From Romanomermis culicivorax (taxonomy: Eukaryota > Nematoda > Enoplea > Mermithida > Mermithidae), in the NCBI GenBank assembly GCA_963922205.1, contig CAWUHX010000100.1, positions 310,001-374,000 of the forward strand: 64,000 bases of DNA. Reading direction: 5' to 3'. The notes under the pieces were generated by a model. That model had not been told where the DNA came from. It did no database searches and was given only the letters and a program-made list of their open reading frames with translations. Each line of letters begins with the position of its first letter. Within the stretch, counting starts at the first letter, position 1. This document shows, in pieces, positions 62,501-64,000 of this stretch. The translations under genes were made by a program, and so were the position numbers.

Positions 62501-63447
62501 AAAATACATAAATTTTTTGAAAATTAATGAAAAGCGGAACCGTTGAACAACTTCCACGTTCACATTTTTGCATAACGGACTAAGTCTGTCATGAGTTTGA
62601 GCCTTGAATGTTATGATCGTCGATTAAGCTAAAAATTACCTTGTAAAACAATTTCGCAGCGACGTCTTTGATAATTGTAGGAGTCCAATTAGCATCCGTA
62701 GTCTGAAAATATCAGCTTCTGCACGAATTTTCGGTAAACATCAAATGGTTTCACTTGAAAAAATAATCTGCCGAGGGTGAAGCCTAAAGCAAATGGTCGT
62801 TTACGATTCGTAAATTGATCTTCATAACGAATATGGATATTTTTTATTGTAATTTGGAGATTTTTGATCACTTGCGTGACCATTTTTTCTGTGAACGAGT
62901 CTTCCTGAGCTTTTTGTTCGGGTGTTTTAGCTTTTTCGGCTTCTTCTGTTAGTAAAAAAACATATACAAGTAATTAATCACTCGGCTAAAATACAGAATT
63001 TGATCTGAACGACAAGCAGGTGGTATTCTAACACGTGAACAAGTTTTTTATACATTAGTAATTAGAAATAAGACAATGACCTGGAAAAAGACTATGCCAA
63101 CTTACAAGTATGAATTGGAAACGACAACAAAAAGTGATGACAGGTGTTGGAATAATCAAGGACTATAAGCCAGAAATGATTGCTGAACATAATCATATGT
63201 TTACTTTTCTTAGCTTTTCGAGCTTCTTCGATGCGGGATAATTCCGCCTGTTTTGTATCCTGTGCTTGTTTTTCTTCCTTGACAGCGTCATATTTAATTC
63301 CTAAACAAATAAATATAGAGTAATTGTGATACATCATCCGTGTGGTCCAACCTAAATTTGGGACGGCTAAAATGTAAAGGCCATCGATTTCTGCGATCAC
63401 CGGTTCGTTGTATAAATTCTTCCAAGGCACTTTCAAAACCAGCTTAT
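18343..63447 (-). CDS. VPS13: VPS13A/C-type bridge-like lipid transfer protein, 71 exons traced, first ~60 residues outside window
   Basis: VPS13 proteins are very long grooved rods that move lipids in bulk between organelles at contact sites. The gene runs right to left. I joined 71 exons (coordinates in the regional entries) with compatible phase throughout, giving 3,192 residues; with the missing start, about 3,250, close to human VPS13A (~3,170) and well below VPS13B, C or D. Order follows the family: chorein-type N-terminus, long beta-rod repeats, VAB (SHR-BD) region, ATG2_C-like region with [20 protein letters not shown], and a C-terminal PH-like domain. Introns vary from about 53-62 nt (57760-57812, 20416-20477) to 10.2 kb (30032-40187), and most long ones hold transposons. 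The A versus C assignment rests on length and general similarity only. The last exon is the weakest part. Confidence 0.95.
20593..23011 (-). other. VPS13: VPS13 intron, 2.4 kb
   Basis: Separates the ATG2_C-like end ([15 protein letters not shown]) from the PH-like domain. It contains the mariner-like element at 21664-22411; the rest shows no supported feature. Confidence 0.75.
21664..22411. mobile_element. Mariner-like element, 748 bp, TA-flanked
   Basis: Left end CATGGTGAGCCAAAAAAAGG and inverted right end CTGAGTGAGCCAAAAAAAGG, with TA at 21662-21663 and 22412-22413. The GTGAGCCAAAAAAAGG core is typical of mariner-type termini. No intact transposase frame is seen, so it is a deletion derivative or MITE. 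Confidence 0.75.
23012..25801 (-). CDS. VPS13: VPS13 exons 60-66: ATG2_C-like C-terminal region
   Basis: Exons: 25626-25801, 25408-25527, 25202-25344, 24894-25089, 24552-24627, 24113-24276, 23012-23181. They read [72 protein letters not shown], then repeated Gly-rich helices ([55 protein letters not shown]). In the family these amphipathic helices bind lipid droplets or mitochondria and deliver lipid to the acceptor membrane. Confidence 0.95.
23560..23826 (+). mobile_element. CATACCTGTA-family MITE, diverged copy
   Basis: Starts CATATCTGTAGTTTG followed by a G run and ends ACTCTTACAGATATG, preceded by CCCAACTGGTCGG as in the copies at 8857 and 33089. Lies in VPS13 intron 23182-24112. Confidence 0.6.
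26003..30031 (-). CDS. VPS13: VPS13 exons 51-59: rest of VAB and following segment
   Basis: Exons: 29936-30031, 29767-29874, 29366-29452, 28916-28975, 28567-28832, 28362-28491, 28069-28304, 26530-26689, 26003-26219. Diagnostic reads: [90 protein letters not shown] and [20 protein letters not shown]. These follow VPS13A in order. Exon 59 ends at 26003, not 25986: the donor GTAAGC there supplies the phase needed for VPKPLIEV in the next exon. Confidence 0.92.
27048..27335 (-). mobile_element. CATACATGTAA-family MITE, partial
   Basis: Starts CACATGTAACAGAGC and runs through the inverse landmarks (GACCATGGGGGTCCC, CCATATGGCTAGCCAT) to the TATGGCCAATGATTTTTGTG region. Another family end (GAGCTACGTTACATGTA) at ~27566-27582 suggests a second, degraded copy next to it. 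VPS13 intron. Confidence 0.6.
30390..30518 (-). CDS. VPS13: Candidate cassette exon of VPS13 (unproven)
   Basis: A 129-base open stretch (43 codons) lies after a 3' splice-like CAAATCAG and before GTTAAA; a second in-phase donor GTAGAG follows 30 bases later. It begins [19 protein letters not shown] and ends EEIEADELK. It is phase 0 on both sides, so it could be included between exons 50 and 51 without breaking frame. No family similarity was recognised. A MITE lies immediately outside it (30536). Confidence 0.3.
30536..30946 (+). mobile_element. CATACATGTAA-family MITE, full length, 8-bp target duplication
   Basis: From CATACATGTGATTGGGTGG to GGGCTCCGTTGCATGTATA, flanked by GTGAAATG (30528-30535) and GTGGAATG (30947-30954), 7 of 8 matching. 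Confidence 0.85.
31052..32018. mobile_element. 967-bp hAT-type element with exact 8-bp target duplication
   Basis: Ends CAGGTTTTTTTTGGTTTGAA and, inverted, CAAGTTTTTTTAGTCATTTT, with repeated AGGAGCC/GGCTCC motifs just inside. TAACAACG flanks it at 31044-31051 and 32019-32026. The interior has a short open frame (31447-31635) and a CCGGCGCAAACTGCCG stem that aligns with the BED-finger element at 36575-38143, so both seem derived from one autonomous ancestor. Confidence 0.8.
32582..32761 (+). mobile_element. 180-bp MITE, complete, exact 8-bp target duplication, nested
   Basis: CAGAGGTCCCCAAGGTCAGA to CCCCATGGGGCACTCTG, flanked by TTCGCGAA on both sides (32574-32581, 32762-32769). Same length as the copy at 1975-2154. 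It is inserted in the CpG-rich left arm of the TTAA element. Confidence 0.9.
33089..33271 (+). mobile_element. CATACCTGTA-family MITE, compact copy
   Basis: CATACCCGTAGTTGGGGG to CCTCTTACAGGTATG, 183 bp, with the same C-rich interior (CAACTTGACCAACCATATAC, AACTGGTCGG) as 8857-9225 but without its internal duplication. Confidence 0.75.
34120..34400 (-). mobile_element. CATACATGTAA-family MITE, truncated
   Basis: Inverse landmarks include CCATGGGGATCCCTATCAAT, CCATATGGCTAGCCATAGG and GCCGACGATTTCTGGG. Both termini are missing. Confidence 0.65.
34693..35126 (+). mobile_element. CATACATGTAA-family MITE, full length (434 bp)
   Basis: CATACATGTAATTGGGGG to GAGCTACGTTACATGTATG. TCAACC flanks both sides (34687-34692, 35127-35132). 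It contains all family landmarks, including TGGCGCTTCACGCCATAAGT. Nested in the TTAA element. Confidence 0.85.
36575..38143 (+). mobile_element. Non-autonomous hAT element carrying a BED zinc finger
   Basis: Inverted ends TAGGGATGGGCCGGATCG and CGGATATCCGGCCCATCCCTA, with flanks CGATTTAC (36567-36574) and GGATTTAC (38144-38151), 7 of 8 matching. Subterminal arrays of GCGGATCCGGATC occur at 36605-36715 and 38020-38130. The only coding remnant is the BED finger at 36942-37136; the rest of a hAT transposase is missing. Confidence 0.85.
36942..37136 (+). pseudogene. BED-type zinc finger fragment of a hAT transposase
   Basis: The 64-residue frame begins [20 protein letters not shown] and continues with [11 protein letters not shown]...[15 protein letters not shown]. 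The spacing CxxC...HxxxxH with an upstream VWDYF block is the BED zinc finger, used by hAT transposases for DNA binding. The catalytic RNase H-like and dimerisation domains are absent downstream, so it is a remnant. Confidence 0.85.
38904..39010 (-). mobile_element. 150-bp CAGGGCCGTGC-family MITE, truncated
   Basis: Shares GTGTATCGCGCAAAATCAAC, GGGGCTATTCAGT, CCCCCCATGAAAAAATCCTG and the end CGCACGGCCCTG with the complete copy at 52455-52604; the first ~45 bases are missing. Confidence 0.75.
39562..39959 (+). mobile_element. CATACATGTAA-family MITE, full length, 8-bp target duplication
   Basis: CATACATGTAGGGGGAG to GGGCCCCGTTACATGTATG, flanked by ATGTGCTG (39554-39561) and ATGTGCTT (39960-39967), 7 of 8 matching. 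Confidence 0.85.
40188..45759 (-). CDS. VPS13: VPS13 exons 37-50: rod end and start of VAB (SHR-BD) region
   Basis: Exons: 45660-45759, 45453-45529, 45148-45396, 44949-45092, 44111-44236, 43733-43861, 43239-43397, 42898-43055, 42592-42706, 42383-42520, 41939-42022, 41262-41372, 41066-41167, 40188-40280. Diagnostic reads are [20 protein letters not shown] and [10 protein letters not shown] (exon 39), [17 protein letters not shown] text (exon 46) and [16 protein letters not shown] (exon 49). The VAB region recruits VPS13 to organelles through adaptor proteins. For exons 44 and 45 the outermost possible donors break frame, so I used those at 42896-42897 and 42590-42591. Exon 50 codes for a Lys/Ser/Cys-rich insert ([19 protein letters not shown]) longer than the loop in human VPS13A. 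Confidence 0.9.
41426..41624. mobile_element. Tc1/mariner-like MITE, diverged copy
   Basis: Left AGTCTATTTTTTATAAAATG and right GCATTTCAAGAAAAACAGA match the 7914 family in inverted orientation. VPS13 intron between exons 47 and 48. Confidence 0.65.
41739..41811 (+). tRNA. tRNA-like sequence, possible tRNA-Thr(GGT) pseudogene
   Basis: A 73-base cloverleaf: acceptor stem GCTCGGT/ACCGAGC is perfect; the D arm (ACTC...GAGC) has one mismatch; the anticodon stem GCGG/CTGC pairs with one G-U; the T arm CCGGG TTCAAGT CTCGG is good. Loop ACGGTAG places GGT as anticodon but has C, not the near-universal U, at position 33. That, and its place in a VPS13 intron next to a MITE, suggest a pseudogene or SINE-like tRNA copy rather than a working gene. 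Confidence 0.6.
43440..43708. mobile_element. Tc1/mariner-like MITE fragment
   Basis: The right end GAGCATTTCAAGAAAAACAG is clear, and the interior ends in the AGCTTTCCAGTATCCAC-like block seen in the family; the left end is degraded. It lies about 25 bases from VPS13 exon 42 (43733-43861). Confidence 0.5.
44273..44704 (-). repeat. tRNA-derived SINE
   Basis: Reading the minus strand, the 5' head has a box A-like GCTTGGTCTATTGATT and box B-like GATTCGATTCCGG, spaced as in a tRNA, and the 3' end is an A-rich AAATAAAATAAA tail (plus-strand 44281-44295). Similar ATTTATTTT bases flank both sides, a possible target duplication. About 430 bp; the body shows no coding. VPS13 intron 44237-44948. Confidence 0.65.
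45760..48516 (-). other. VPS13: VPS13 intron, 2.8 kb
   Basis: Holds the CAGGGTGGCCACC element at 46424-48184. The part 45760-46423 shows only short unassigned frames. Confidence 0.7.
46424..48184. mobile_element. CAGGGTGGCCACC element with TTCCCGG arrays, 1.76 kb
   Basis: Inverted ends CAGGGTGGCCACC; GTTTGA flanks both sides (46418-46423, 48185-48190). Inside each end are short tandem repeats of TTTTCCCGGTT (46452-46504 and 48100-48172), and near the middle a CTGGCGCCAAGCGCCGG palindrome followed by AAAATGTTTTGTGGTTTTAT. No transposase frame is seen. Ends are hAT-like, but the visible duplication is 6, not 8, bases. Confidence 0.75.
48517..57048 (-). CDS. VPS13: VPS13 exons 20-36: central rod
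   Basis: Exons: 56872-57048, 56512-56672, 56366-56420, 55891-56128, 55662-55808, 54790-54893, 52234-52401, 51341-51542, 51097-51199, 50885-51038, 50429-50713, 50206-50372, 49873-50006, 49651-49746, 49280-49416, 49090-49212, 48517-48669. Exon 20 is an acidic linker ([20 protein letters not shown]) where human VPS13A has its FFAT region; no Phe-Phe core is visible. Exon 27 has an Ala-rich helix, then [20 protein letters not shown], matching the VVIPQSP/VADFG block of VPS13A. Exons 33-34 add a Lys/Ser/Pro linker. Exon 36 carries [17 protein letters not shown]. The intron 52402-54789 holds two transposons. Confidence 0.9.
51916..52191 (+). CDS. Unassigned hydrophilic open frame inside a VPS13 intron
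   Basis: A 91-codon frame opposite to VPS13 starts near 51916 at a non-ATG codon and reads [18 protein letters not shown], then [20 protein letters not shown]. The A/C-rich composition could by itself create a long frame; the second half looks helical. No known domain. It may be a mobile-element relic or chance. Confidence 0.2.
   Translation: MYTVKEPTEDQTDNQPMRNPKKQSTKEEKINQETTNELNMASKDQGKKLTSRHTPEAPTREQILQLSKLLACLVSGDAMQCARLYVLKISQ
52455..52604 (+). mobile_element. 150-bp CAGGGCCGTGC-family MITE, complete, 8-bp target duplication
   Basis: CAGGGCCGTGCACAAGGGGG to CTGCGCACGGCCCTG, flanked by AATAGGGA (52447-52454) and AATAAGGA (52605-52612), 7 of 8 matching: hAT-type. It is 53 bases upstream (on the minus strand) of VPS13 exon 26. 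Confidence 0.85.
52605..53990. other. VPS13: VPS13 intron sequence with MITE remnants
   Basis: Around 53610-53835 the text CCCAAATTTCCAGTCCTATG...ATACTATTTGCTTTC matches the interior of the MITE at 9812-10056, so this is a decayed copy. A minus-strand frame at ~52850-52985 ([18 protein letters not shown]) is not needed by VPS13 phase and is unassigned. Confidence 0.5.
53991..54397 (-). mobile_element. CATACATGTAA-family MITE, full length, exact 8-bp target duplication
   Basis: CATACATGTGACGGGACCCC to CCTCAATTACATGTATG, flanked on both sides by ATTCCACA (53983-53990, 54398-54405). This is the clearest evidence that the family makes 8-bp duplications, as hAT elements do. Confidence 0.9.
55040..55600. 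other. GC-richer block inside a VPS13 intron
   Basis: Contains GCGTCGGTGCGCAGGCGG, GAGCGTCGCCGCCATCGCC and a GTTGTTGTTGTT run, unlike the AT-rich surroundings. It is not coding on either strand as far as I can tell and has no defined termini. A solo LTR or LINE 3' end is possible. Confidence 0.3.
57116..60992 (-). CDS. VPS13: VPS13 exons 10-19: N-terminal rod with Trp-rich GW motif
   Basis: Exons: 60930-60992, 60640-60861, 60433-60503, 60283-60363, 59371-59634, 58066-58218, 57813-57912, 57672-57759, 57504-57618, 57116-57254. Exon 11 has [13 protein letters not shown] followed by [15 protein letters not shown], the counterpart of the Trp-rich GW stretch and TPEEK segment of VPS13A. Exon 13 ends RPSAQAIK and joins directly to exon 14 ([13 protein letters not shown]); an open frame to the right of exon 14 (RFELEIVHW) is intronic by phase. 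Exons 15-19 carry [38 protein letters not shown] and [17 protein letters not shown], each collinear with VPS13A. Confidence 0.93.
58219..59370 (-). other. VPS13: VPS13 intron, 1.15 kb
   Basis: Around 58735-58865 the motifs CCCGAACAAAATC, GAATTCGGGTATA and CCCGATAATCGGGTATA recur in both orientations, suggesting the remnant of a small inverted-repeat element. Nothing else is supported. Confidence 0.4.
59895..60257 (+). mobile_element. CATACATGTAA-family MITE, diverged copy
   Basis: Starts CATTACACGTAGTTGG and ends GAGCTCCGTTACG; interior landmarks (AGAAATAGTCAGTAATATGG, TTTTGGGCCAGCGACGACCCC) are recognisable but decayed. VPS13 intron between exons 13 and 14. Confidence 0.6.
61085..61425 (+). 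mobile_element. CATACATGTAA-family MITE, strongly diverged
   Basis: Landmarks: AGAATCTTCAACC, GATCAAAAACGTCAATTTTT, CGCGCCGTGAATGCAAGTTT, ACCTGACCC and CTCTGAGCTCTGCTACATTA. VPS13 intron between exons 9 and 10. Confidence 0.5.
61468..63447 (-). CDS. VPS13: VPS13 exons 1-9 of window: chorein-type N-terminus
   Basis: Exons: 63352-63447, 63205-63300, 62755-62945, 62640-62702, 62366-62449, 62193-62250, 62000-62136, 61830-61939, 61468-61639. The first reads [20 protein letters not shown], which matches about residues 60-80 of the family; the next carries [13 protein letters not shown] and the third [20 protein letters not shown], the classic chorein motif. Later exons give [11 protein letters not shown] and [20 protein letters not shown]. 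This end of the rod normally docks on the donor membrane (usually the ER) and admits lipid. For exon 7 I chose the donor at 61998-61999 because it alone keeps frame with exon 8. Confidence 0.93.
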
Positions 63448-63619
63448 CTGGAAAAAATTAGTGAGCTGTTCAGTTAATGATTCACAAAGCCACGATAACA
63501 CTATGAAATAATACACGTTAGGTCACAGATGTTTTGATAAAATCATGTTTACAGACATGGTCGACATGACACAGAATGAATGATCCACCAAAGAACTATT
63601 CGTCGTAGGCCGTACATTG

Positions 63620-64000
63620 CATACACGTAATCGAGGGGGGCGCCACAAGAATCCCCAGAAATCGTCGACTTAATGGCAAGCCATACGATGTTCCCCTTCA
63701 AAATATGTCGATAATATTGCTTAAATGGGCTAGCCATCCCTGTTCCCTCAACGGAAGAAATTGAAAAGGATCAATTTTTTGCAGAAAATGGTCATTTTTG
63801 ACACGAATAGACGAAAATGTCAATTTTTTCCGGGGCTTCGCGCCATAATAACACATTCTGATGTTTTTAAAGAAATTAATACTTTCTGAAGCATTTTCGA
63901 CTTCTTGGGGCAAAAGAAATCAAGTTTTTTCCTCTCAACAGCCACGTCTGAAATTTTGGACAACTGATGACCCCCACCTACAAGAGTCCCTTTAATCTCC
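63620..64000 (+). mobile_element. CATACATGTAA-family MITE, running off the window
   Basis: Starts CATACACGTAATCGAGGGGG; contains AGAAATCGTCGACTTAATGG, GGGGCTTCGCGCCATAATAA and CTGATGACCCCCACC. The right end lies beyond 64000. It is in the first traced VPS13 intron, upstream of exon 63352-63447. Confidence 0.7.

Overview
The window is AT-rich metazoan nuclear DNA, most likely from an invertebrate. It carries spliced genes with GT-AG introns from about 39 nt to over 10 kb, and very many small DNA transposons. No species can be named from the sequence. The genes were found by following exons in frame across splice sites; most single open frames in the window are chance.

Genes. (1) Positions 2934-7374, plus strand: the C-terminal half (436 codons, MID-PIWI) of an AGO1/2-class Argonaute with all four slicer residues. 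Its 5' half lies left of the window. (2) Positions 9650-12792, plus strand: a complete nine-exon gene for a 230-residue, charged, coiled-coil-like protein that I could not name. (3) Positions 18343-63447, minus strand: a VPS13A/C-type bridge-like lipid transfer protein. I traced 71 exons giving about 3,190 residues; only the first ~60 residues lie beyond the right edge. Argonaute and the coiled-coil gene converge on VPS13 across a 5.5 kb interval filled with a rearranged LTR retrotransposon, a GC-rich block and one unexplained open frame.

Mobile DNA. Introns and spacers hold at least eight repeat families. Many have target-site duplications visible by eye: a ~400-430 bp family with CATACATGTAA ends (about 11 copies), a 180-bp family with exact 8-bp duplications, a 150-bp CAGGGCCGTGC family, a 967-bp element, a BED-zinc-finger hAT remnant, TA-flanked Tc1/mariner-like elements, two fold-back elements built from short tandem motifs, and a tRNA-derived SINE. 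The 10.2 kb VPS13 intron at 30032-40187 is a nest in which a 6.9 kb TTAA-flanked element carries at least six others.

Most notable points: an LTR pair in inverted orientation around a broken gag (13905-16089), which looks like an autointegration or inversion product; a GGCGCTTCGCGCC-type palindrome shared by otherwise different element families; a 222-bp element inserted exactly at the predicted VPS13 stop codon; a Lys/Ser/Cys-rich extra loop and a candidate cassette exon in the VPS13 VAB region, both at the giant intron; and the unnamed coiled-coil gene. I saw no clear new multi-gene system; the novelty here is mainly in mobile-element architecture.
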